A program made the position numbers and the translations under genes. This document shows positions 1 through 6,543 of a DNA stretch of 17,695 nucleotides, piece by piece. Source of the stretch: an uncultured Clostridium sp. GTDB lineage: Bacteria > Bacillota > Clostridia > UBA1212 > UBA1255. The stretch covers positions 1 through 17,695 of the forward strand of contig USLW01000008.1 in NCBI GenBank assembly GCA_900555605.1, written 5' to 3'. The notes below the pieces were generated by a model. That model saw only the letters and a program-made list of their open reading frames with translations, was not told where the DNA came from and did not search any database. How positions within the stretch are numbered: the stretch's first letter is position 1; every line of letters starts with the position of its first letter.

Positions 1-50
1 ACAGGCCCGTAGAATAAGCCGCTGCGGACAGCGGCAATTCCTGCGGCGTT

Positions 51-1736
51 ATGCGCTGCAGCGCAGGCGTGCATGTAAAGCCGGGCAATGAGGCCTCCGT
101 GGTTTTTATGCTTGGATATGGAGAGACCGAGCAGGCGTGGCAGCAGATTGCCGATCAATACCGCAATCCTTTCACGGCGCTGAGTGAGCTTCGGCAGGTC
201 CGGGAGAGCTGGAACCGGCTGCTCTCGGCCGTTACGGTAAATACACCGGATGAAGCGCTGAACAGAATGATGAACGGCTGGCTGCTGTATCAGGTAAAAT
301 CCTGCCGGATAGACGGCCGTACGGCATTTTACCAGTCCGGCGGGGCATTTGGGTTCCGTGATCAGCTGCAGGATGTTATGGCGCTGATCTATTGTGATCC
401 GCAGGCAGTCAGAAGGCAGATTCTGCTCCATGCCTCCCGACAATTCGAAGAGGGAGATGTGCAGCACTGGTGGCATCCGCCCCAAGGCGCGGGTATCCGC
501 AGCCGGTACAGCGACGATCTTCTTTGGCTGCCCTTTGTTACGTGGCAGTATATCCAACGGACAGGAGACAGGGGGATTCTCTCCGAACAGGTGCCGTTTC
601 TGCATAGTGCCCCGCTGCAGCCGGGAGAAAAGGACCGATACGAAATCCCAACCGCAACAGAACATACGGATACGCTGTATGCCCATTGCTGCCTGGCCGT
701 GCGGGCCGGCAGCCGCCTGGGAGAACACGGATTGCCGCTGATTCGCGGCGGCGACTGGAATGACGGCATGAATACGGTGGGCATTCAGGAGCGCGGAGAA
801 AGCGTTTGGCTAGGATGGTTTTTATGTACGGTGCTGGATGCCATGTGCGCCATGTCTAAACTGACGGATCATCCGGAATCGGAAGAGACACGAGCCAGCT
901 GGGAACGAATGGCAGCAGAAATTACCCAGGCGATTGAAACACATGCGTGGGACGGCGGCTGGTATATCCGCGCATATTGCGATAACGGCCGGCAACTTGG
1001 CAGCGCTTCCTCTGCACAGTGTGCCATTGACTCGCTCGCACAGTCTTGGAGTGTGATCAGCGGCAGAGGTAGCGCCGAACGCACGGAACGCGCGCTGTCT
1101 GCTGCAGAGCACTATCTGGTTGATTATGATCATGACATCATTAAGCTTCTGACCCCGCCGTTCTGCAGAGAACGCAACGGAAATACAGAGGATGATCCCG
1201 GCTATATCAGCGCGTATCCGCCGGGAATCCGGGAGAACGGCGCCCAATATACGCATGCTGCCGTATGGCTTGCCAAGGCAATGCTCTTGTCAGGCAGAAA
1301 TGATACGGGCTACCGTTTACTCTGTGCTATTAATCCTGTCAACCACGGCCGTACCTCCGGAGAAATCAATCGTTATAAAACAGAACCCTATGTTGTAGCC
1401 GCAGACGTATACTCTGATCAGGGCAATATGGGACGGGGCGGCTGGAGCTGGTATACCGGCTCGGCCAGCTGGCTGTATATGACCATTCTGGAGGATCTTC
1501 TCGGTTTCCGGATACGAAAGGGGCGGTTATGCATGACGCCGCGGCTTCCGTCCTCATGGCAGAACTTTTCACTTCAATACAGGTACGGCAATACGACTTA
1601 TCAGATTACGGTAAGAAGCGTGCGCCGGGAGAAAGAAGCACCAGAGGCGCCAAAGATACCGGTGTCGAAAGAGATTCTTCTGAAAGACGACGGCAATGTC
1701 CATCAAGTAACAATTGACATTCCCGTTATTTCATAG
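51..1736 (+). CDS. GH94-family glycoside phosphorylase / glucan-synthase-type enzyme, 5'-incomplete
   Basis: This is the catalytic (alpha/alpha)6-barrel part of a GH94 enzyme of the cellobiose phosphorylase / beta-1,2-oligoglucan phosphorylase / cyclic beta-1,2-glucan synthase type. Such enzymes reversibly phosphorolyse beta-glucosides to glucose-1-phosphate plus a shorter sugar. Visible motifs are FYQSGGAFGFRDQLQD (about residues 93-108), GGDWNDGMN (233-241; the family's catalytic Asp lies in the DWNDG motif), YPPGIRENGAQYTHA (about 390) and GWSWYTGSASWLY (about 466), then the usual C-terminal beta region. No signal peptide is seen. Full-length relatives run from about 800 to over 2,800 residues, so the N-terminal beta-sandwich is missing. 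The frame is open only back to base 18, with TAA at 15-17, and the ATG at 51 has no Shine-Dalgarno. Homology seems to continue upstream of that ATG (CGVMRC, like the family's DPCGALQ stretch). This is therefore a partial or disrupted gene; the exact substrate cannot be told. Confidence 0.8.
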   Translation: MRCSAGVHVKPGNEASVVFMLGYGETEQAWQQIADQYRNPFTALSELRQVRESWNRLLSAVTVNTPDEALNRMMNGWLLYQVKSCRIDGRTAFYQSGGAFGFRDQLQDVMALIYCDPQAVRRQILLHASRQFEEGDVQHWWHPPQGAGIRSRYSDDLLWLPFVTWQYIQRTGDRGILSEQVPFLHSAPLQPGEKDRYEIPTATEHTDTLYAHCCLAVRAGSRLGEHGLPLIRGGDWNDGMNTVGIQERGESVWLGWFLCTVLDAMCAMSKLTDHPESEETRASWERMAAEITQAIETHAWDGGWYIRAYCDNGRQLGSASSAQCAIDSLAQSWSVISGRGSAERTERALSAAEHYLVDYDHDIIKLLTPPFCRERNGNTEDDPGYISAYPPGIRENGAQYTHAAVWLAKAMLLSGRNDTGYRLLCAINPVNHGRTSGEINRYKTEPYVVAADVYSDQGNMGRGGWSWYTGSASWLYMTILEDLLGFRIRKGRLCMTPRLPSSWQNFSLQYRYGNTTYQITVRSVRREKEAPEAPKIPVSKEILLKDDGNVHQVTIDIPVIS

Positions 1737-1757
1737 TAATCTTTTTTTCTGTAAGCC

Positions 1758-1798
1758 GCTGCCGGGAGCAAAGCCGGCGGCAGGCGCCTGAAATTTTT
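1758..1798 (+). terminator. possible weak terminator after GH94 gene
   Basis: The stem GCTGCCGG/CCGGCGGC (1758-1765 with 1774-1781, one G-U pair, 8-base loop) is followed about 12 bases later by a short T run (1794-1798). The T run is distant, so termination would be weak, and read-through into ispD is possible. Confidence 0.3.
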
Positions 1799-1818
1799 AT
1801 GAAAAAGGTTATTATGAA

Positions 1819-2523
1819 ATGAATGCCGCAATTATACTTGCAGGAGGGCAGGGCCGCAGGATGGGGGCGGACATCCCCAAACAGTTTCTTGAGATCAACG
1901 GAAAGCCGCTGGTCCTGTTTGCGCTTCAGGCGTTTGCCTCCTGCCCGGAGATTGATTATATTTGTCTTGTCTGCCTAAAGGCCTATCGATCGTATCTGCA
2001 GGAGCTTCTATTGCGTTACGGATTGTCGGCAAAGGTGGACAGAATTGTTTCCGCGGGCGAGACCCGGCGGGAATCTTCTTACAACGGGGTTATGGCGCTG
2101 CAGGACGTCTGTGCCCCTGACGATGTGGTTCTGATTCACGACGGTGCACGTCCGAATCTGACGGCGCGGATCATCCGCGATAATATCGAGGCAGCGAACC
2201 GGTTCGGCGCCTGTGAGACGGTAATTCCTGTCCAGGACACAATTATTTACGGCACAGAGACGGGAAAGCTGCATACGATACCGGATCGAAATCAGCTTTA
2301 TCAGGTACAGACACCGCAGAGCTTTCTGTATCACCTGATTTGCGAAGCGCATGAAAAGGCGGCAGAAGAGGAGGCACATCAGCAAGAATTTACCGATGAT
2401 GCCGGTATGCTGCTGCATGCCGGATACGATGTCCACTTTGTAAAGGGCGATAAAATGAATTTAAAAGTGACCTCTCCGGAAGACCTTCGGCTGATGGAAT
2501 TTTACGGCGCGCTGCCTGACTGA
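1819..2523 (+). CDS. ispD: 2-C-methyl-D-erythritol 4-phosphate cytidylyltransferase
   Basis: IspD joins CTP to 2-C-methyl-D-erythritol 4-phosphate to give CDP-ME, the third step of the cytosolic MEP isoprenoid pathway. The 234-residue length is normal. The nucleotide-binding start AGGQGRRMGADIPKQFL (residues 8-24, with R13 and K21), GETRRESSYNG (80-90), IHDGARP (106-112), IPVQDT (136-141), QTPQSF (164-169) and the C-terminal KMNLKVTSPEDL are all in place. The start at 1819 follows AAAAAGG (1802-1808) at a spacing of 10. The paralogue TarI (ribitol-5-phosphate cytidylyltransferase) shares the fold. The motif set and the absence of a neighbouring tarJ favour IspD. It is separated from the upstream GH94 gene by 82 bases and is followed by a regulator relic and a terminator, so it is probably the last intact gene of its transcript. 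Confidence 0.9.
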   Translation: MNAAIILAGGQGRRMGADIPKQFLEINGKPLVLFALQAFASCPEIDYICLVCLKAYRSYLQELLLRYGLSAKVDRIVSAGETRRESSYNGVMALQDVCAPDDVVLIHDGARPNLTARIIRDNIEAANRFGACETVIPVQDTIIYGTETGKLHTIPDRNQLYQVQTPQSFLYHLICEAHEKAAEEEAHQQEFTDDAGMLLHAGYDVHFVKGDKMNLKVTSPEDLRLMEFYGALPD

Positions 2524-2529
2524 CGCTGA

Positions 2530-2718
2530 GTCAGAATCAAAGAAACAGATGAGCTTTACCGCGATGCAGCCAAAGCACTCGGCTTGTCTGATTGTGCTTT
2601 TTGGCTATTGTATGCGCTGCGGGAAGAGGACCGGCGCTGCACTTGCTACGGGGCTGAGCCAATGTATCTGTATGAGCCGGAGACGCAGGCTCTGATACGA
2701 CAAACAAAAACGGCATGA
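2530..2718 (+). pseudogene. remnant of a MarR-family transcriptional regulator
   Basis: Between ispD and the terminator, frame 1 reads without a stop from 2530 to the TGA at 2716-2718. It includes ELYRDAAKALGLSDCAFWLL, which matches the first helices of clostridial MarR-type regulators (pattern LY..AAKKLGLSD.AFWILY.LRE). After a Cys-Thr pair it becomes degenerate but keeps EPMYL and ETQ, reminiscent of the family's CE.MYL.KQT recognition-helix segment. No start codon exists: TGA at 2527-2529 precedes it in frame, and the only ATG is near the end. The wing and the C-terminal dimerisation helices are absent. I read this as the decayed 5' part of a gene whose other part was lost. The family call rests on recall of the motif, not on a search. 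Confidence 0.6.
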
Positions 2719-2735
2719 ATCATTCATGCCGTTTT
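2707..2735. terminator. bidirectional rho-independent terminator
   Basis: A perfect 14-bp inverted repeat, AAAACGGCATGAAT / ATTCATGCCGTTTT, has a one-base centre at 2721, so a few central pairs would open to form the loop. A T run follows on both strands. It lies between ispD plus the MarR relic (+) and the convergent surface-protein gene (-) and can serve both. Confidence 0.85.
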
Positions 2736-2772
2736 ATAAAAGTCAAATAATTCTGCCGCGCTGTGCATTCCA

Positions 2773-3918
2773 TCAATATGCAAAGCTCTTTTTCTTTACA
2801 ATCACCATTGCGGCAAGCGCTACAAGAACAAACAGGAAAACAGTTACAGAATCGCCGCTGTCCGGCGCGCCTTCCTGCGTTACGATAGAAACCTTGAAAT
2901 ATTTTCCTTCCAGTGCCTGACCGTTGCTGAAGCAAGTGGTCTCAGCTGTTTGGGACGGGCTTGCAACAAACCAGGGCGCATAAGCGGATTCAATTTCCAT
3001 TACCCATAAATAAGATCCTGCCGTTAACCCATTCTCTCCAAGTACAAACTCAACATCCGCAGCGTTATCCGGAAGATCTGCTTTCTTTTCGGAAGTATAA
3101 ACAGGCGCCGCTTTTACGCTTGTCGCGTAATCGGTATCCCATTTATAGATTTTCAGCGTAAAGGTCGTGGTCTGACTGGGTCCGCCGCTGGGAATACTGT
3201 CAACATAGAATTTGATGACCCGTTTGCCGCTTTCCGCCGTAAACGTACCGCCTACGGTTTTGATATCCGTAGCAGAGCCGCTTACCGGAAATGCGTCATG
3301 GTTTGCACTGGTATCCCACAGATAAACTCTTTCCGCCACTGGCTCCGGCTTAGAATCATAAGCACTGAAATCGCCGTTGAATGCTTTGGCCGCATCTTCT
3401 GTCTTAAACAGCGCGATATATTTCACTTCATAAGCAGCATCTGCCGGCGCTTCACCGAAGGGATCAATCCGGATCTGTTTGATCTCGTCCTTCCACTTGG
3501 CGTGTGTCGCTAAAGTGGTTACAATTACCTTCTGCCAATCCGCACTGTCCGTATAGGCATACGTGGCATTTGTTCCAGGGGCATACCCGCCGGAGGTTTT
3601 GGTCTCAAAGTAGAGATCGCCGTTGTTGGGGCCGGTCTTTTTGATCATCATGCACAAATACTTATAATCTGTAGCGGAAATCATGCTGCCCTCAGGCGCC
3701 GCGATATTAAACTGCGGGTCCGAAGTGTTTGTAAAGGTCACCTTAAATACGTCACCCTCCACCGCAACTTCAGTGCTGTTGCCCTTTGTTACTAAGCTTT
3801 GGTTATGCGTGGTGGTCCAGTAGAGCCCCGGCGCATTATCGTCCGCAGCTGCCGCGGGTACCGCAAAAAGTGCAAATACCATTGCAGCAACGAGACAAAC
3901 CATCAAAACTCTTTTCAT
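2773..3918 (-). CDS. secreted, C-terminally membrane-anchored surface protein with two beta-rich domains
   Basis: This is an exported protein of unknown function (381 aa). The start at 3918 is chosen over an ATG five codons upstream (3933) because GGAGG at 3926-3930 lies 7 bases before it. Residues 1-24 form a signal peptide (MKRVLMV...VPAAAA). Residues about 30-175 contain a beta-rich region with W-K-x-E-I-K-Q-I-R-I-D-P-F and V-K-Y-I-A-L-F-K-T-E-D-A-A, a pattern I recall from carbohydrate-binding-like domains of clostridial cell-surface proteins. A second beta-rich region (about 200-345) begins VYLWDTSANHDAF. The C terminus carries PDSGD, a hydrophobic segment (about 358-375) and KKKSFAY, so it is membrane-anchored and perhaps sortase-processed. 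It is monocistronic, with a long structured leader and terminators on both sides. Binding to a glycan or cell wall is inference only. Confidence 0.8.
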   Translation of the reverse strand: MKRVLMVCLVAAMVFALFAVPAAAADDNAPGLYWTTTHNQSLVTKGNSTEVAVEGDVFKVTFTNTSDPQFNIAAPEGSMISATDYKYLCMMIKKTGPNNGDLYFETKTSGGYAPGTNATYAYTDSADWQKVIVTTLATHAKWKDEIKQIRIDPFGEAPADAAYEVKYIALFKTEDAAKAFNGDFSAYDSKPEPVAERVYLWDTSANHDAFPVSGSATDIKTVGGTFTAESGKRVIKFYVDSIPSGGPSQTTTFTLKIYKWDTDYATSVKAAPVYTSEKKADLPDNAADVEFVLGENGLTAGSYLWVMEIESAYAPWFVASPSQTAETTCFSNGQALEGKYFKVSIVTQEGAPDSGDSVTVFLFVLVALAAMVIVKKKSFAY

Positions 3919-3933
3919 TTTACTACCTCCCAA

Positions 3934-4027
3934 ATCATAAAAATATTTATTTATAATTATTTTAAAAACAGGGAATCCTTAACATGAGAAAACTCATGCC
4001 GCCTTTTGAGGCATCTTTATATTGTGA
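3934..4027 (-). promoter_or_regulatory. structured 5' leader of the surface-protein gene
   Basis: Read on the minus strand, the leader holds two hairpins that cannot form together. One is CATGAG-TTTT-CTCATG (3983-3998, perfect 6-bp stem). The other is ATGCC...GGCAT upstream of it (about 3996-4014), which shares the CAT bases with the first. An AT-rich stretch (3934-3970) then leads to the Shine-Dalgarno. I do not recognise a known riboswitch here. The regulatory role is inferred from the overlap of the stems alone. Confidence 0.35.
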
Positions 4028-4057
4028 ATAATAACACATTCTATGCGCGGATTGCAA
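4028..4057 (-). promoter_or_regulatory. candidate sigma-A promoter for the surface-protein gene
   Basis: On the minus strand, TTGCAA (4052-4057) and TATTAT (4028-4033) are 18 bases apart. The match is fair, not strong, and would give a 5' leader of about 100 bases. Bases 4058-4107 upstream hold GTGTACA and the near-palindrome GTGTGAACAC (4089-4098), which I cannot assign. Confidence 0.4.
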
Positions 4058-4107
4058 TAGTAGATTTTATGTGTACATTTCCCAGAAAGTGTGAACACAG
4101 AAAGGCG

Positions 4108-4147
4108 AAAAAGGACTGCGCGAAAAGGTTTCCGCGCAGTCCTTTTT
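4108..4147. terminator. strong bidirectional terminator after the ABC permease gene
   Basis: A perfect 15-bp inverted repeat, AAAAAGGACTGCGCG / CGCGCAGTCCTTTTT, with a 10-base loop (4123-4132). The stem is GC-rich next to the loop and each strand ends in a T5 run. It terminates the minus-strand gntR-ABC operon and insulates the next gene. Confidence 0.9.
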
Positions 4148-4190
4148 CCGCCGACAGGTGGAAGAAATGAGAAATTTTGCTTGCTTTTAC

Positions 4191-4946
4191 TTAATTTTTG
4201 ACAACCGCTTTACGCATAGCCGCATAACTGAGACCGCCGAAAATAAGGAAGCACAGAAAACCTGTCATCATGGCGGCAAAAGGGTTCTGCGCGGACAATC
4301 CGAGGGAAAAATCCAGAAATTGTGCGAGCTTCCGGAAAACAGCGCCCTGAAACAGGTATCCATCCACCACCGGCAGCACAAAGAGCGCCAGCGCCGGAAT
4401 TCCGATGGAGACTGCAATTTTTCCGCCCTTGTTCATCCTGTAGAAAAGAATTGTGATGAAAAAGCCGATGGCTGCAAATGCCATATACATACAAAAATTA
4501 AAAAGAATGCCTTCCGCGAATTGACGGAAGCCGCCGATTTCCTGCACGTGCTGCGGGTACATCTGGGACTGCAGGCCTGTATAGATGATTTTCTCATTCA
4601 AACTTGTCAGCCAGCTGCCCAGCAGAATAAACAGCCTGTCAATGACTGCAAACAGAAGGCACCATACCGGAAAAACCAGCATTTTACTCAAAAACATTGT
4701 CTTGCGCGATATACCGTTTTGCAGCAGCATGCCAAAGGATTCTTTAAATGAGCATAGTCCGAGCACAAATACAAAAATCGCCGTGCTGATTTCATAGCCC
4801 TGATATTGGGCCGCGCCTATGCTGTCGGAATTCATAAATGCGATTATAAACATAAAAATAGTCACACAAAGCACAACAAAATAGAAAATTGCCGCTGGCC
4901 GTTTGATTTCTGTAGCCTGATATTTAAAAGAAGCGTTCCAATTCAT
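4191..4946 (-). CDS. ABC-2-type transporter permease subunit
   Basis: A 251-residue integral membrane protein and presumed partner of the ATPase encoded just upstream. Hydrophobic segments lie near residues 20-40, 52-70, 88-110, 148-172, 178-196 and 222-243, giving about six membrane helices, the usual number for a half-size ABC-2 permease. There is no signal peptide or catalytic motif, as expected. A strong Shine-Dalgarno (AGGAGG) precedes the ATG by about 10 bases. It is the last gene of the gntR-ATPase-permease operon. Such YtrA-linked transporters in Bacillota often respond to cell-envelope stress or peptide antibiotics, but the substrate cannot be read from this sequence. Confidence 0.8.
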   Translation of the reverse strand: MNWNASFKYQATEIKRPAAIFYFVVLCVTIFMFIIAFMNSDSIGAAQYQGYEISTAIFVFVLGLCSFKESFGMLLQNGISRKTMFLSKMLVFPVWCLLFAVIDRLFILLGSWLTSLNEKIIYTGLQSQMYPQHVQEIGGFRQFAEGILFNFCMYMAFAAIGFFITILFYRMNKGGKIAVSIGIPALALFVLPVVDGYLFQGAVFRKLAQFLDFSLGLSAQNPFAAMMTGFLCFLIFGGLSYAAMRKAVVKN

Positions 4947-4964
4947 GATTTGATATCCTCCTAA

Positions 4965-5009
4965 TTGCCGCCTGCGGCGGCAAATGATTCTACCGGACTT
5001 CCGGCCGGT
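4965..5009 (-). other. two GC-rich hairpins in the ATPase-permease gap
   Basis: The 66-base gap between the ATPase stop and the permease start holds TTGCCGCC-TGC-GGCGGCAA (4965-4983, perfect 8-bp stem) and ACCGG...CCGGT (4992-5009). Neither is followed by a T run in the transcribed direction, so they are not typical terminators. The first ends directly before the permease Shine-Dalgarno. They may set transcript stability or the ratio of the two subunits. Confidence 0.5.
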
Positions 5010-5012
5010 GTC

Positions 5013-5870
5013 CTATATGTTTGTCAACTGGATAAACAATTTTTGAAGATCCATTTTTGTGATCTCCAGCCCCTCCGGCATCTGCTGCTTATCCGGCGGG
5101 GTTCCGATGATGTACGCGGTCTTTAATCCACCCATCGTGTCGCTGCCGATCATTTCTCTGCCGGCGGTAAACAAATCTACCGCAGAAATGGAACCGGTTA
5201 CGGTATATCCTTTTGATAAAAAGGTTTCACAGGATTCATTGCGAATCAAGCGCCCGTTTTTGATGATCATGATATCTTCGATGACTGCGGAGACTTCTTC
5301 TATTAAATGGGTGGAGATGACTAGTGTGCTGGGGCTATCCGCATATTTTTCCAACAGGATTTTATAAAACAGATCCCGATGGTTTGCATCCAGCCCCAAA
5401 ACCGGCTCATCAAGCAGCACATAGGGTGTATTGACGGAAAGCGCGGTTATGACTTTAAAAATTGATTGATAGCCGGTAGAAAGGCCGCGGACCTGTTTTT
5501 TGAGATCAAGCCCGAAGCGTTCGGAAAGCTCCCGTGCGTAAGACATATCAAATTCGGGATAAAACGTCTGGCTCCATTCCAATGCCTCGCGAACCTTCAT
5601 TTTTTCCGGATAATAGTTTTTTTCACTCATCAGATATATCTTTTGCAGCGCGGCATCATTTTCCCGTGCCGGCGCGCCGTCCACCAAGACTTGGCCGCTG
5701 TCTGCAAAAATTCGATTTGTAATAATATTGAGCAGCGTGGACTTTCCGGCACCGTTCCGCCCCAACAGACCGTATATTTTTTTTGGCTCAAAGGTAAGCG
5801 TGACATCCTCTAATGCGGTTACGCTGCCGAACCTTTTACATACATTTTTTACTTCGATTCCGTTCATCAT
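5013..5870 (-). CDS. ABC transporter ATP-binding protein (YtrB-like)
   Basis: The ATP-hydrolysing subunit (285 aa) acting at the cytoplasmic face with the permease at 4191-4946. Walker A is GRNGAGKST (37-45), the signature is LSTGYQS (130-136) in place of LSGGQ, Walker B is YVLLDEP (150-156), and the switch histidine is in STH (H188). A variant signature of this type is typical of YtrB-like ATPases encoded behind YtrA-type GntR regulators. Residues after about 205 form a C-terminal extension of unknown role. The start overlaps the gntR stop as ATGA. A second ATG three bases on (5867) has better spacing to GAGGG and may be the real start. It is translationally coupled to the regulator. Confidence 0.9.
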   Translation of the reverse strand: MMNGIEVKNVCKRFGSVTALEDVTLTFEPKKIYGLLGRNGAGKSTLLNIITNRIFADSGQVLVDGAPARENDAALQKIYLMSEKNYYPEKMKVREALEWSQTFYPEFDMSYARELSERFGLDLKKQVRGLSTGYQSIFKVITALSVNTPYVLLDEPVLGLDANHRDLFYKILLEKYADSPSTLVISTHLIEEVSAVIEDIMIIKNGRLIRNESCETFLSKGYTVTGSISAVDLFTAGREMIGSDTMGGLKTAYIIGTPPDKQQMPEGLEITKMDLQKLFIQLTNI

Positions 5871-6235
5871 TGAAACCCTCTTTCTATCATTGCCTGAATT
5901 TCTTCTGCTGAAAGCGAAAGCCGCTTCGCCTCCGCAATCAATGCGCGCACATACGTATCGAAAAATTGATCGCGCCGTTTTTTTCGCAGTCTTTCAACGG
6001 CGCCGGCACTGACAAACATGCCCACCCCCCTTTTTTTATACACGATCCCGTCTTCGACCAAAAGATTGATCCCTTTCAGTGCTGTCGCGGGGTTAATCTT
6101 ATAGTTTACCGACATTTCCGTAATAGACGGGATTTGACTTTCTTCCGGGAAGATTCCTGCCAGGATCGCATCCTCCAAGCCCTCTGCAATTTGGCTGAAC
6201 AGCGGGCGTTCATCATTGAAGCTGAACTGCAGCAT
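5867..6235 (-). CDS. GntR-family transcriptional regulator, YtrA subfamily
   Basis: A short (122 aa) GntR regulator. The winged helix-turn-helix spans about residues 1-76 (PLFSQIAEGLEDAIL, IPSITEMSVNYKINPATALK, then KKRGVGMFV as the wing). It is followed only by a short helical tail (about 80-120) rather than a FadR- or UTRA-type ligand domain, which defines the YtrA subfamily. GGAGGAA lies 7 bases before the ATG. It heads the operon and its stop overlaps the ATPase start, the normal arrangement for an autorepressor of its own transporter. The promoter and candidate operator are described separately. The inducer is unknown. Confidence 0.9.
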   Translation of the reverse strand: MLQFSFNDERPLFSQIAEGLEDAILAGIFPEESQIPSITEMSVNYKINPATALKGINLLVEDGIVYKKRGVGMFVSAGAVERLRKKRRDQFFDTYVRALIAEAKRLSLSAEEIQAMIERGFQ

Positions 6236-6264
6236 AATGCTTCCTCCAAGGTTATATACTTATC

Positions 6265-6290
6265 TGGTTAATTATATGACCAACTAACCA
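6265..6290. promoter_or_regulatory. candidate GntR operator (inverted repeat)
   Basis: TGGTTA-N14-TAACCA, a perfect 6-bp inverted repeat spanning 26 bp. It begins about 7 bases downstream of the -10 box of the gntR-ABC promoter, so it would cover the transcription start and the first 25 or so bases. Position and symmetry suit a repressor site for the adjacent GntR protein. Confidence 0.55.
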
Positions 6291-6297
6291 TGGGGAT

Positions 6298-6326
6298 AGT
6301 ATAACGGTTATGCGGGGCGCTGTCAA
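6298..6326 (-). promoter_or_regulatory. sigma-A promoter of the gntR-ABC operon
   Basis: On the minus strand a perfect -35 TTGACA (6321-6326), a 17-base spacer and the -10 TATACT (6298-6303). This is near consensus, giving a leader of about 55 bases to the gntR start. Confidence 0.85.
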
Positions 6327-6462
6327 CCTTTTTTATTTTATGAGGGCGGCAGAACTGTCCTTTGAATCAGGAAAGCAGCAAGAATGCAGATTTTTAGCGG
6401 AACTTATTTACCCAAATATTTCCTGGGAAATCAAATATATACTTTCGACGCAGTGTGTGACA

Positions 6463-6491
6463 TTGACATTTTACGCAAAAAAATGTAGAAT
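6463..6491 (+). promoter_or_regulatory. sigma-A promoter of recA
   Basis: Perfect TTGACA (6463-6468), a 17-base spacer and TAGAAT (6486-6491), giving a leader of about 45 bases. In the 308-base gap 6236-6543 this promoter and the divergent one for gntR are the main features. A near-palindrome, ATTTCC-TG-GGAAAT (6418-6431), lies 31 bases upstream of the -35. I do not see a clear Gram-positive LexA box (GAAC-N4-GTTC type) overlapping the promoter. Confidence 0.85.
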
Positions 6492-6543
6492 TCTGCAGAC
6501 AGAGTACAGCTGGTCCTATGGGACGGAAGGGAGTTAGAGAACG

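Noticed and set aside
1819..2523. TarI (ribitol-5-phosphate cytidylyltransferase) instead of IspD
   Set aside because: The motif set fits IspD, and no tarJ or teichoic-acid gene is nearby.
3934..4027. Cyclic-di-GMP or other known riboswitch
   Set aside because: The conserved core sequences of the classes I know (for example the GEMM GGCAAA/ACGCAAAG pattern) are absent.
4158..4751. 197-codon plus-strand open frame
   Set aside because: It is antisense to the ABC permease gene, has no Shine-Dalgarno, and its translation is low-complexity basic sequence unlike a protein family.
6391..6416. GAACTTATTTAC as a LexA box upstream of recA
   Set aside because: Only the first half-site fits; the second half should read GTTC or GTTT.
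6310..6537. 75-codon plus-strand open frame upstream of recA
   Set aside because: It covers the recA promoter and the gntR -35 region, lacks a ribosome site and resembles nothing.
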